Assembly: GCF_000372965.1 (NCBI RefSeq)
Contig: NZ_KB890024.1
Location: 2,916,839 to 2,980,838, forward strand
DNA: 64,000 nucleotides
Source of the DNA: Hoeflea sp. 108
GTDB taxonomy: Bacteria; Pseudomonadota; Alphaproteobacteria; Rhizobiales; Rhizobiaceae
Direction of reading: 5' to 3'
The position numbers and the translations under genes are program-made. Shown here piece by piece: positions 54,671-63,739 of this stretch. Below the pieces are notes generated by a model. That model was not told the origin of the DNA and did no database searches. It was given only the letters and a program-made list of their open reading frames with translations. Position 1 is the first letter of the stretch. Every line of letters starts with the position of its first letter.

Positions 54671-55843
54671 ATGACCCGCCCCCTCCGTTACACGGCCTGC
54701 CTTGCCGCCGGCCTCGCATTCGCCCTGATGGCCGGCCCCGGCAAGACGCACGGCAACGAAGCCGCCGGTTCGATTGCGGCAAGTTCCGATGCGGCGAAAC
54801 GCACGGTGTCGACCTTGACCGTATCGCGCGCCATGACCGAATGGACCCAGATATTCAGCGGCGTACTGGTGGCCCGCGAAGAGGTCGCCGTCGGAGCCCC
54901 GGCCGCAGAGCAGCGCATCGCCGAGGTCGAAGTCGAGGTTGGCGACCGCGTGACCGCCGGCCAGGTTCTGGTCCGGCTCGATCCGGAAATGCGTGACAAC
55001 CAGTTGCGCGAGGCCGAAGGGCGCCTGGCGCGGGCGGCGGCAGCGCTGGCGCAACAAAAGGCCAAGGCCGAACAGGCGACGGCGGCGCTGAAGCGCTCCG
55101 AACCTTTGAAATCGGCAGGCATCATCTCCAGCCAGGCCTATGCCGAAAAGCTCTCCAACGAGGCGGTCGAGCGCGAGGGCGTGACACTGGCGCGTGCCGA
55201 GGTCAGCCAGGCCGAGGCGCAGCTCGCGGAATCGCGCCGCCAGCGCGACCGCAACGTCATCGTGGCGCCGGTCGGCGGCATCGTCTCGGAGCGCCAGGCA
55301 AACGCCGGCGCATTGACGGGATCGGAACCGCTGCTGCGTCTCATCCGCGACGGGGCCATCGAGATGGCAGCCGACATACCCGAGCGCCAGTTGCCGCTTC
55401 TGGCCGTGGGCCAGCCCGCCAGCATCGAGCTCGCCGGCACGAGCGACGCCCTGACCGGCAAGGTCAGGGTGGTCATGCCGAAGATCGATCGCGACAGCCG
55501 CCTCGGCGCGGCGCGCATCGCCATCGACGGCAATGCCAGGCTTTTTGCCGGCGCGTTCGGCCATGTCAGGATCGTCGTCGCCAAGCGCCAGGCGATCGTC
55601 GTCGACCATTCCGCCCTGCTCTACCCGGGTCGTGGCAAGGACAAGGCCGTGTTCGTGGTCGAGGACGGCAAGGTGGCGTTGCAGCCGGTCGAAACCGGCC
55701 TGGCCGACAGCAGCCGCGTTGAGATCGTCGGCGGCCTCGAGGAAGGCGATGTCGTTGTCGCCAAGGCAGGCCCGACCCTGCGCGAGGGCGACGCCGTCGC
55801 CCCGGTCGAAATCAACAACACCACCGGAAACATCCGCCCGTGA
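54671..55843 (+). CDS. RND efflux periplasmic adaptor (membrane-fusion protein)
   Basis: The 390-residue protein has an N-terminal signal-like helix (YTACLAAGLAFALMAGP) without a lipobox. The first lipoyl half (EEVAVGAPAAEQRIAEVEVEVGDRV), an alpha-hairpin (RLARAAAALAQQKAKAEQAT), the second lipoyl half (VIVAPVGGIVSERQANAG), and beta-barrel domains follow. It links the inner-membrane pump to an outer-membrane channel, which is not encoded here. The start at 54671 follows a GGAAAGG site. The stop overlaps the pump start (GTGA). Confidence 0.92.
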   Translation: MTRPLRYTACLAAGLAFALMAGPGKTHGNEAAGSIAASSDAAKRTVSTLTVSRAMTEWTQIFSGVLVAREEVAVGAPAAEQRIAEVEVEVGDRVTAGQVLVRLDPEMRDNQLREAEGRLARAAAALAQQKAKAEQATAALKRSEPLKSAGIISSQAYAEKLSNEAVEREGVTLARAEVSQAEAQLAESRRQRDRNVIVAPVGGIVSERQANAGALTGSEPLLRLIRDGAIEMAADIPERQLPLLAVGQPASIELAGTSDALTGKVRVVMPKIDRDSRLGAARIAIDGNARLFAGAFGHVRIVVAKRQAIVVDHSALLYPGRGKDKAVFVVEDGKVALQPVETGLADSSRVEIVGGLEEGDVVVAKAGPTLREGDAVAPVEINNTTGNIRP

Positions 55844-58800
55844 CCAAGAACATCTCCGCCTGGGCGATCCGCAAGCCGGTACCTGTTGTCGTCCTTTTCA
55901 TCGTGCTGACCTTGCTTGGCATGGCGTCTTACCTGCGCCTGCCGGTCAATGCCAATCCGAGCCTGTCGTTTCCGATCGTCACCGTCGCGGTAACCCAGCC
56001 GAGCGCTGCGCCGGCGGAAATGGAAAACCAGGTCACCCGCCGCATCGAGGCCGCGGTATCGGGCCTTGCCGGCGTGCAGAACATGCGCTCGACGATCAAG
56101 GACGGTGTGTCGACCACAACCGTCGAGTTCAGGATCGGCACCGATTCCGACCGGGCCGCCAGCGATGTGCGCGAGGCGGTGGGGCAAGTCCGGGGCGACC
56201 TGCCGCAATCGATCCAGGAGCCGATCGTCTCGCGCGTCGACGTCGAAGGCGGCGCGATCCTCTATTACGTCGCGCGTTCGCCTGGAATGTCGAACCTCGA
56301 CCTCTCCTGGTTCGTCGAGGACACCGTCAATCGCGAGCTCCTGACCCTGCCGGGCGTGCAGAAGGCAGCGCGCTTCGGTGGCATCAACCGCGAAATCTCG
56401 GTCTCGCTCGATCCCGTCAAGCTGCAAGCCTATGGCGTCCCTGTCGACCAGATCAACACGGCCCTGCGCGAAGCAAACATCAATGTGCCCAGCGGCCGCG
56501 GCGAGATCGGCGACCGCGAGCAGTCGATCCGGACTTTGGGCAGCGTGCGTTCCCTCGAACAGCTTGCCGCCCTGTCGATCGCCCTGCCCGGCTATCGCTG
56601 GGTCCAGCTGCGCGACATCGCCACCATCGAGGACGGCCCGGCTGAGGCGCGCGGCTTTGCCCGCTTCAATGGCGACGCGGTGGTCGGCTTCTCGATCACG
56701 CGGGCAAAGGGCCACAGCGACACTGTCGTCGCCGCAGCCGTCGAGGCCCGCCTGCAGGAGATCCGCAAGGCCAATCCCGATGTGACCTTCGATCTCGTCA
56801 TCAACAATGTCGAATACACGGTGGCGAGCTATGACGCGGCAGTGACCGCCCTTGTCGAAGGCGCGCTCCTGACGGTCCTGGTCGTGTTCCTGTTCCTGCG
56901 CAACTGGCGTGCGACCCTGATCGCCGCAGTCGCCATGCCGCTTTCGATCCTGCCCACCTTCGCGGTGATGGACCTTCTGGGTTTCACCCTGAACAGCGTC
57001 AGCCTGCTGGCGTTGACCCTCGTCATCGGCATCCTTGTCGACGACGCCATCGTCGAGATCGAAAACATCGAGCGCCATATCGACATGGGCCGGCGGCCCT
57101 ACGTCGCCTCGATCGAGGCTGCCGACGCCATCGGCCTTGCCGTGGTGGCGACGACCCTGACGATCGTGGCGGTGTTTGCGCCCGTCAGTTTCATCGGCGG
57201 CGCCGTCGGCCAGTACTTCCGCCAGTTCGGCGTGACGGTTGCGATTGCGGTGATGTTTTCGCTGCTTGTCGCCCGGCTGCTGACCCCTTTGATGGCGGCA
57301 TATCTGCTGCAGCCCAAATCCGGCGGCGGCCACGCCGTCGAACCGTCGCGCATGTCGCGCGGCTATCTCAGCCTGCTCGAATGGACGCTCGGTCACCGCA
57401 AGACCACGGTCGCGCTTGCCGGGCTGTTCTTCGCCGGATCGGTCCTGCTGCTGACGCAATTGCCGACCGGCTTCCTGCCCGCCTCCGACGGCAACGTCTC
57501 GACGGCACAGGTCACGCTGCCGCCGGGCTCGAAGCTCGACGAGACGGCGCGCGTGTCCGACGGCATCGTCAAGCGGCTGATGCAGCGCCCCGACGTCGAA
57601 AACGTGCTGGTGGTGACCGACGACGTCAACAAGGTGTCGCTGTTCATCAAGCTGAAGCCGCGCGCCGAGCGCGAACTCGACCGCAAGTCGTTCGAACTCG
57701 CCACCCTGCCGATATTCGCGGCAATCCCCGACATCCAGTACGTCTTCAGTTCGGACCAGGGCGGCAAGGAGGTCTCCATCAATCTCGCCGGCAACAACCC
57801 TGAAGAGCTCGATCGTGCCGCCGGCCGGCTGGAAACCGAAATGCGTGGCCTGCCGCAGCTGGCAAATGTCATGACCAACCGCGCGCCCATGGCGCCCGAA
57901 CTCTTGATCCAGCCTCGTACCGAGGAGGCGGCGCGTCTTGGCGTGTCGGTGAGTTCGGTCGGCACCGTGGCGCGTATCGCCACGCTCGGTGAGACCGATG
58001 CCAACTCGGCCCAGTTCAATCTGGGCGACCGGCTGGTGCCGATCCGGGTCCGGCTGGACAGGTCGGCGCGCGGCGATCTCGATGTGCTGCGCCAATTGCC
58101 GATTGCGACCACTGGCGGCAAGACCATTCCGCTCGTGGCCGTTGCTGACATCCATTTCGGTGCGGAGGAAGGCAATGTCGAGCGCCTCAACGGCAAGCGC
58201 CTGCTGTCGGTCGAGGCCAATCTCAACGGCGTCACGCTCGGCGATGCCATGGCGGCGGTCCAGAACCTGCCGGCCCTGAAGAACCTTCCGATCTCGGTCA
58301 CCAACGTCAAATATGGCGCCTCCCAGGAAATGTACGAGATGTTCAGGGGCTTCGCCATGGCGCTGCTGGCCGGCATCGCCATGGTGATAGCGGTGCTCAT
58401 CCTGCTGTTCCGGAACTTCCTCCAGCCCGTCACCATCCTGGTCGCCCTGCCACTGTCGCTGGGCGGCGCGGCGATCGCGCTGATGCTTTATGGCGCGGCA
58501 ATCGACCTGTCGTCGACCATCGGCATCCTGATGCTGATGGGAATCGTCTGCAAGAACTCGATCCTGATCGTCGACAACGTCATCGACAACCAGGCCGAGG
58601 GGCTGGATCGTCATGCAGCGCTGATCAAGGCGGGCGCCACCCGCGCCCGGCCGATCGTTATGACGACCATCGCCATGGTCGCGGGCATGATGCCCGCGGC
58701 CATCGGTTTCGGTGCCGATGCCGGCTTCCGCGCGCCGATGGCGGTCGCCGTCATCGGCGGGCTGATCACCTCGACCCTGCTCAGCCTGGTGGTGGTGCCG

Positions 58801-58935
58801 GTGGTGTTCACCTTCATGGACGACTTCAACAGCTGGGCCGGCCGCTGCCTCAAGCGGCTGACATCGGTGACCGAAGCGGACAAGGCCGAAGGTGCGGTGC
58901 CCGCTGATGCGGCCCGGGATCACGTTTCATCATGA
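55840..58935 (+). CDS. RND efflux transporter permease (AcrB/MexB-like HAE family)
   Basis: The 1031-residue inner-membrane pump has 12 helices and two large periplasmic loops. Helix 4 carries the proton-relay Asp pair (GILVDDAIVEIENIE), and helix 10 has the matching Lys (GIVCKNSILIVDN). LPTGFLPASDGNVSTAQVTL begins the second periplasmic domain. The layout is the drug/solvent type rather than the metal (CusA) type, and the substrate is unknown. It starts at a GTG coupled to the adaptor gene. Confidence 0.94.
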   Translation: MTKNISAWAIRKPVPVVVLFIVLTLLGMASYLRLPVNANPSLSFPIVTVAVTQPSAAPAEMENQVTRRIEAAVSGLAGVQNMRSTIKDGVSTTTVEFRIGTDSDRAASDVREAVGQVRGDLPQSIQEPIVSRVDVEGGAILYYVARSPGMSNLDLSWFVEDTVNRELLTLPGVQKAARFGGINREISVSLDPVKLQAYGVPVDQINTALREANINVPSGRGEIGDREQSIRTLGSVRSLEQLAALSIALPGYRWVQLRDIATIEDGPAEARGFARFNGDAVVGFSITRAKGHSDTVVAAAVEARLQEIRKANPDVTFDLVINNVEYTVASYDAAVTALVEGALLTVLVVFLFLRNWRATLIAAVAMPLSILPTFAVMDLLGFTLNSVSLLALTLVIGILVDDAIVEIENIERHIDMGRRPYVASIEAADAIGLAVVATTLTIVAVFAPVSFIGGAVGQYFRQFGVTVAIAVMFSLLVARLLTPLMAAYLLQPKSGGGHAVEPSRMSRGYLSLLEWTLGHRKTTVALAGLFFAGSVLLLTQLPTGFLPASDGNVSTAQVTLPPGSKLDETARVSDGIVKRLMQRPDVENVLVVTDDVNKVSLFIKLKPRAERELDRKSFELATLPIFAAIPDIQYVFSSDQGGKEVSINLAGNNPEELDRAAGRLETEMRGLPQLANVMTNRAPMAPELLIQPRTEEAARLGVSVSSVGTVARIATLGETDANSAQFNLGDRLVPIRVRLDRSARGDLDVLRQLPIATTGGKTIPLVAVADIHFGAEEGNVERLNGKRLLSVEANLNGVTLGDAMAAVQNLPALKNLPISVTNVKYGASQEMYEMFRGFAMALLAGIAMVIAVLILLFRNFLQPVTILVALPLSLGGAAIALMLYGAAIDLSSTIGILMLMGIVCKNSILIVDNVIDNQAEGLDRHAALIKAGATRARPIVMTTIAMVAGMMPAAIGFGADAGFRAPMAVAVIGGLITSTLLSLVVVPVVFTFMDDFNSWAGRCLKRLTSVTEADKAEGAVPADAARDHVSS

Positions 58936-58952
58936 CCGGCCGCCCCCGCGGC

Positions 58953-59870
58953 CTAGACAACCCGGCGCAGCTGCACCGGGTGGCCGCGATAGGCCGGTGG
59001 GCGGTGCTCGTGCCGCTTGAAGGTCTTGCGCAGTTGCGGGATGACCTTGCGACCGAAGGCGCCGATGGCATCGGCGTCGTCGAGGCCGTGGACGATGAAA
59101 TCCGTCACTCCCGCCTCGACGAAGGCGGCCAGCCGTCCAATCCAGGCTTCCGGCGATCGTCCGAGATGCCAGTCTTCGCCTCCCTCGCCGGCCTGGACAG
59201 GCAGCGAGAAACGAATCCGGCCGGCGCGGCCAAAAGGTTCCGCCGCGACCTTCACACGACCGATCAGGCGGACGGTCTCTCGCAGGCTGTCCGCCGGAAG
59301 CTCGAACCGGTCTGCATGCCTGCCGGCGACCTTGAGCGCGATGCCCGACAGCCCGCCGAGCTGGAGCGGCAGTTCAATGCCAGAAACCGGCTTGAGCGGC
59401 ACGAAGCCGGCATCCACGCGATAGAATGCGCCCTCATGATCGAATGGGGCTGCATTGGCCCACAGCCGCTTGAGCAGCGTGAGATATTCGTCGGTGCGGC
59501 CGAGATTGCCGACGAGATCGTCATCCTCGCGTACCTCACGCCAGTTGCGGTGCGAGGGCACGCGCAACGACAGCCTCCCCGCTCCCAATTGTTCGAGTGC
59601 GGCGAACTGCCGGGCAGCAACGACCGGGGCTACGATACCCGGCCAGTGCGAAACCAGCACCCCGAGCGAGCCAGTGGCGCGCAAGGCGAGCAGCGCCAGA
59701 TCCATGTTGGCCAGCAACCCAGCCATGTCGTCGACCAGGACGCGGCTGAAACCGGCGTCCTCGATCTGCCGGAGGCGCTGCACAGCAAGTGCTGTGTCCG
59801 AAAAGAAGGATGGGTGAAGTTCTTCGCTGTCGGCAACGCCGCCCGGGCAATGGGTGAAGTCGATCTGCAT
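58953..59870 (-). CDS. LLM-class flavin-dependent oxidoreductase
   Basis: The 305-residue protein is a luciferase-like TIM barrel related to alkanesulfonate monooxygenase SsuD. It shows FDFTHCPGG-type start (MQIDFTHCPGGVADSEE), ATGSLGVLVSHWPGIVAPVVAARQFAALEQL, and EYLTLLKRLWANAAPFDHEG. It would use FMNH2 and O2; the substrate is unknown. The start at 59870 follows AAGGAG at good distance. An ATG five codons upstream contains that site and is less likely. It converges on the efflux operon with 17 bases between. Confidence 0.88.
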   Translation of the reverse strand: MQIDFTHCPGGVADSEELHPSFFSDTALAVQRLRQIEDAGFSRVLVDDMAGLLANMDLALLALRATGSLGVLVSHWPGIVAPVVAARQFAALEQLGAGRLSLRVPSHRNWREVREDDDLVGNLGRTDEYLTLLKRLWANAAPFDHEGAFYRVDAGFVPLKPVSGIELPLQLGGLSGIALKVAGRHADRFELPADSLRETVRLIGRVKVAAEPFGRAGRIRFSLPVQAGEGGEDWHLGRSPEAWIGRLAAFVEAGVTDFIVHGLDDADAIGAFGRKVIPQLRKTFKRHEHRPPAYRGHPVQLRRVV

Positions 59871-59999
59871 CGCAAACTCCTTCATCTTGTCTGGAATCGT
59901 TGAGGCGCCGCCCGCGCCGGTTCACGCGTTACTCGAAAAACCTTCATCGGTTGGGTTGAGAACATTGGCACCCACCTGCGGGCGCAAATGACGGCCGCT

Positions 60000-60152
60000 C
60001 TAGTGGACCAGGCCGACCACGATTGCCACGGTGAAGCAGAACGACACCGTGAACACGAGATAGGAAGCGAGCCGTGCAAGGCTGACCGGCTTGCCGGCGG
60101 CGACCGCCACCTGGGCGGAACGGCCGTTCGAGAGATACTGGGTCTGTGCCAT
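60000..60152 (-). CDS. 50-residue small membrane protein
   Basis: The minus strand encodes MAQTQYLSNGRSAQVAVAAG followed by KPVSLARLASYLVFTVSF and CFTVAIVVGLVH, then TAG. One C-terminal membrane helix follows a polar N-terminus. The ATG at 60152 is preceded by GGAG at 6-bases distance; ATGs at 60164 or 60167 are alternatives. An inverted repeat just upstream suggests regulation. I do not recognise the family. Confidence 0.7.
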   Translation of the reverse strand: MAQTQYLSNGRSAQVAVAAGKPVSLARLASYLVFTVSFCFTVAIVVGLVH

Positions 60153-60173
60153 CGCAATCTCCATCATGCCGTT

Positions 60174-60194
60174 AGTCTATAAAATTAATAGACT
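60174..60194. promoter_or_regulatory. Perfect inverted repeat upstream of the 50-residue protein
   Basis: AGTCTAT-N7-ATAGACT lies 22 bases before the start of the small membrane protein, in an unusually AT-rich stretch. It is probably within or just after its promoter and could be an operator or an RNA hairpin. Confidence 0.5.
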
Positions 60195-60393
60195 TTGTCG
60201 ATTGCTAATTTTGGCAAAATTGTGAAACGCCTTGCTCACCGGTGCGCTGCCATGAGCAAATTGTCCCTCGACCCGCTATGGAAAACCGGCCCAGTGGGCA
60301 GGGCCGACCACGCTCCGGAGCTTCACCGGAACTACAAAATCGTTCAAAAACAGAGAGATAAATCGGCCGCTTTTCATCTCGCACCTGGGAGGC

Positions 60394-60428
60394 AAAAAAA
60401 TCCCGAAGATGCATCGGCATCTTCGGGA
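60394..60428 (-). terminator. Terminator of the small lipoprotein gene
   Basis: TCCCGAAGATGC and GCATCTTCGGGA form a perfect 12-bp stem with a 4-base loop. A run of seven A on the plus strand gives the T-tract on the minus strand. It lies 28 bases past the lipoprotein stop. Confidence 0.92.
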
Positions 60429-60456
60429 CACGTTCAGATAGCGGATTGCTCTGGGA

Positions 60457-60726
60457 TCAATAGCCGCGCGGGCACGCCGCGAGGTAGATCTGGCCATAAC
60501 GATCGCGATAGCGGCACTGGTTTGGTTCGTTGGCACGGCCGATCAGCGCGCCGGCAACGGCGCCCACGGCACCGCCGACAAGCGCGCCTTCGGCGCGGTT
60601 ACCAGGTGCAGCAACAGCACTGCCGATCGCAGCGCCGCCGAGGCCACCGATGGCGGCACCCTGCTCGGTCTGGGAACAGGCGGCAAGCGGCACCAGAAGA
60701 GCAAGACTCAAAACCAATTTCTTCAT
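60457..60726 (-). CDS. Glycine-zipper outer-membrane lipoprotein
   Basis: The 89-residue protein has a lipoprotein signal (KKLVLSLALLVPLAACS; lipobox LAAC, Cys at residue 17). A glycine-zipper segment (GAAIGGLGGAAIGSAVAA, then GALVGGAVGAVAGALIG) spans residues 24-65, followed by a short polar tail with two Cys (NQCRYRDRYGQIYLAACPRG). Such proteins sit in the envelope, and their function is unclear. A GGAG site precedes the start. Confidence 0.88.
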   Translation of the reverse strand: MKKLVLSLALLVPLAACSQTEQGAAIGGLGGAAIGSAVAAPGNRAEGALVGGAVGAVAGALIGRANEPNQCRYRDRYGQIYLAACPRGY

Positions 60727-60910
60727 CACCGTCACTCCGAAACAGATTGAATTGCCCACCGGAGTAAAAATGCGCGGCAGGCAAAAACGATCCATCGCAT
60801 CCTAAATACGTGGAATCGTTGAGTCCCTTCGACTGACTTCATGCATCGGCAATCCGGCATGAATCAGGCAGCCATACGACTGCAATCGGGCCCTGGCCCG
60901 ATCTGTCGGG

Positions 60911-61408
60911 TCACCCCGTGGTCATCCGCTTCATGACGTCGGTCCGCCAGTAGAACTGGTGCAGCAATGCCGCGGCAACGTGAATGCCGATCAGCACCCA
61001 CATCAGCATCTTCAGCGGCCCTGAGTGAATGGACCCGACCGCTTGCGCGCCGAAATAATAGGCGGCGATGCCCGACAGCGGCATGGCGAAGAACAGGGCG
61101 TAGAACGCGACATGGCTGACTTTTGAGGCAAGCTTGAGCAGTGGCGGCTCGCCCGGCGGCTCCTCAGGCGCACCCTGGACCAGCCGCAACATCAGTCGCA
61201 GCGCGGCAAGCCCGAGGATAGCGATGCCGACATAGGCGTGGATGTTCGCCGACGCCACCTGATCGGCCGTCGGCGTCTCCCCTCGCCGCACCAGGTGCCC
61301 CCACCTGCTCATGCCGTCGGCAAACAGGAGATTGAAGCCGATGAGCAGGACCATGCCCCAATGAATGATGCGCTGCGGCAGACTGAAGGCACTGGGGGCG
61401 TCGACCAT
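60911..61408 (-). CDS. Cytochrome b561
   Basis: The 165-residue, four-helix diheme protein has His residues placed to ligate two b hemes: FSLPQRIIHWGMVLL, SANIHAYVGIAILG, KLASKVSHVAFYALFF and IGIHVAAALLHQFYW. It passes electrons within the inner membrane; partners are unknown. The start MVDAPSAF at 61408 follows a GGAG site. A FixK/FNR-type box lies about 150 bases upstream. Confidence 0.92.
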   Translation of the reverse strand: MVDAPSAFSLPQRIIHWGMVLLIGFNLLFADGMSRWGHLVRRGETPTADQVASANIHAYVGIAILGLAALRLMLRLVQGAPEEPPGEPPLLKLASKVSHVAFYALFFAMPLSGIAAYYFGAQAVGSIHSGPLKMLMWVLIGIHVAAALLHQFYWRTDVMKRMTTG

Positions 61409-61552
61409 ATCGTTCTCCAATTTCACTGACGGTCCCCCGAAACCTGCCACGAGGCGAATGGTTCAATCCTGATCGCAAAAATTCAGGCTGGCCCGAACTG
61501 TAAGCATGCCACATGCGACAATGATAGGATGACCGATCAAGGCACAGCATCC

Positions 61553-61566
61553 TTGATCCAGGTCAA
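61553..61566. promoter_or_regulatory. FixK/FNR-type box
   Basis: TTGAT-CCAG-GTCAA matches the consensus TTGAY-N4-RTCAA. Its left half is also part of a perfect repeat GATCAAGG-N8-CCTTGATC (61535-61558). It lies in the divergent spacer between the cytochrome b561 gene and the lipoprotein gene, so either could be oxygen-regulated. Confidence 0.5.
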
Positions 61567-61676
61567 GCGTCGCTGCAGCGCCAAATCCGCGACCATCGGG
61601 CACGCTGGCAGTTGCGGTGCAGGTGCCAATCCGCCGGGCGGTTCCAATTGCCGCCCAGCCTTGTTAGGCTTGGGCC

Positions 61677-62018
61677 ATGAAGGCGATGGCACAAGGCTTC
61701 CTCGGAACCATCCTGTCCCTTGTTCTGCTTTCGGCGGCGGGCTGCGCGTCGCAGGCAGGCTCTTCCACCCGGAACGATGCGTCCCGATACGACACGATGT
61801 CCTGCGCCGATCTCAATGTGGCGATGGGCGATGCCGCAAAGGGTATTTCGACAACCGCCATCAGCAGGGGCAAGGTCGCCCATTGGAACGTGCCCGTCTG
61901 GGCGCCCGGCGGCGCCAAGGCCGTTGGGCTCATCGAGGAACGCCAGAGCGCGCGGATCGAGCGCCTTCGCCAGCAGCAGGCGGCAATCGACGCGGCCAGA
62001 AGGCGCCAGTGCCGGTAG
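61677..62018 (+). CDS. Small lipoprotein, function unknown
   Basis: The 113-residue protein has a signal peptide (QGFLGTILSLVLLSAAGCAS; Cys of the lipobox at about residue 23). The mature part contains SCADLNVAMGDAAKGIS and ends with a basic helix (RLRQQQAAIDAARRRQCR). An ATG three codons downstream (61686) is an alternative start. The family was not recognised. Confidence 0.75.
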   Translation: MKAMAQGFLGTILSLVLLSAAGCASQAGSSTRNDASRYDTMSCADLNVAMGDAAKGISTTAISRGKVAHWNVPVWAPGGAKAVGLIEERQSARIERLRQQQAAIDAARRRQCR

Positions 62019-62228
62019 GAGCTCTCTCAGCAAGCCAAAATACGCGCGGCTGATCGAACCGCAAAGCCCCCGCTCTGCCGGCCGGCATCGATGACGCTGC
62101 CTGGTTGCGCGGCTCCGCAAAGTCCGCGTCGCCTCACATGGTGCCTAAGGCACGAAAACCGCACTTCGCGTTCTGCAGATGCAGAACCAGAAGATCAGCA
62201 GAAATATTTGATTTATTTGGGGAAGAAG

Positions 62229-62304
<76 letters not shown>

Positions 62305-62537
62305 ACACCGTCGTTTCAGCGACCGTGGCCGGCATATAGCCAACACACTTTCGCCTGTCCACCCCTCAAATGCCGGCAAGGCCTCTGCTCGGCTGGGGCG
62401 GCATCATCGATGCCACGGCCTGGTTACGCAGGCTCAGCATCGCCGACATGAGGCACAATGCCTGAAAACCGCATTCCGCGCTCCGGATGACCGGAACCGA
62501 AAGATCAGCGGAAGTATTTGATTGTTTGGAGAAGAAG

Positions 62538-62613
<76 letters not shown>

Positions 62614-62715
62614 ACACAGTCGTTTCAGCGACCGTGGCCGGCATATAGCCAACGCATTTTTGCCTGTCCACCCCTCCAGGAGCTTTTTCTTCAAGTCGGC
62701 AAAAATTCCTGCCTG

Positions 62716-63630
62716 TCAGGCGAAGATCGCCCCTTCAGCCACCCGCACAGCGTGCCCGCCTATGCGCGCCGCAACCAGATTTCCGCCTGCGACATCCAAT
62801 TCGAGCCTGATTTTCGACGGACGCCCCATCTCGATCCCCTGTTCGATCCAGAATCGCGACACGCCGTCAGTTGGTTTGTCGAATTGCATGATGGCGCCGG
62901 CAAAGGCGGCCGCGGCCGATCCGGTGGCCGGGTCTTCGTAGGATGGACTGCCTGGAACGATCATGCGGGCGTGGAAGGCATTGTCGTGGCCCACCGTCTC
63001 ACGGCAGTAGACATAGGCGCTGGCGACGGCGGAATCGCTCTTGCGGGGCGAAAACGTGAACCACGCCTCATTGTCGAACCGGACCCTGGCCGCGACCTTC
63101 GTGTCGGCCACCGGCACGGTTATGTAAGGCACGCCGGCCGACCACAGCGAAACGCGGTGATTCTCGAAGCCGATCTCGTGCGGGGACAGGCCAAGGGCGG
63201 CGGCAACCGCGTCGCTGCTTGCGGCCAGTGGCAACGGCTCGGGAAGTTTCGGCAGGTCGAATTCGGCAAACAGGCTGTTTCCGATCTTGTTCACCGCACA
63301 GCGCACGAGGCCGATATTTTCCTCCAGCACGAAAATGCCGGCCAGATCGCTGTCTTGCGCCATCTCGGTAAGGGCGATCGCCGTGCCCACCGTCGGATGG
63401 CCGGCAAACGGCATCTCGTAATCTGGCGTGAAGATGCGCACCTTCGCCTTGTGGGTGGGCGTTTTCGGCGGCAGCACAAAGGCCGTTTCCGACAAATTGA
63501 ACTCACGCGCGATCGCCTGCATCGAGGCCGTGTTCAGGCCATTGGCCTCGACGACGACGGCAAGCGGATTGCCGGCAAGCCTGTCTTCGGTGAAGACGTC
63601 GTAGATAAAATACTTGCGTCCGCTTCTCAT
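62716..63630 (-). CDS. PhzF-family isomerase/epimerase-like protein
   Basis: The 304-residue protein has the two-lobed diaminopimelate-epimerase-like fold of PhzF. It opens YFIYDVFTEDRLAGNPLAVV and has the catalytic Glu in EFNLSETAFV (about residue 47), FAGHPTVGTAIAL, and the C-terminal PATGSAAAAFAGAI. No phenazine genes are nearby, so it is one of the many stand-alone members (like YddE) with unknown substrate. A GGAG site precedes the ATG. Confidence 0.93.
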   Translation of the reverse strand: MRSGRKYFIYDVFTEDRLAGNPLAVVVEANGLNTASMQAIAREFNLSETAFVLPPKTPTHKAKVRIFTPDYEMPFAGHPTVGTAIALTEMAQDSDLAGIFVLEENIGLVRCAVNKIGNSLFAEFDLPKLPEPLPLAASSDAVAAALGLSPHEIGFENHRVSLWSAGVPYITVPVADTKVAARVRFDNEAWFTFSPRKSDSAVASAYVYCRETVGHDNAFHARMIVPGSPSYEDPATGSAAAAFAGAIMQFDKPTDGVSRFWIEQGIEMGRPSKIRLELDVAGGNLVAARIGGHAVRVAEGAIFA

Positions 63631-63739
63631 GTTTGCTCCTTCTGCCGCCGGCTATGTGAACTAAAATTAATTTGAATTCCGGGGTCTTACGGCCGATCTG
63701 TGGACCAGAAGGGATTTCGAGGGATAATTGGGGACAGGG

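Noticed and set aside
55621..58923. 1100-codon open frame on the minus strand opposite the RND permease
   Set aside because: The plus strand encodes a full AcrB-like pump with all motifs. The antisense frame is rich in Arg/Asp/His/Gln, has no family motif, and is a by-product of GC-rich codon usage.
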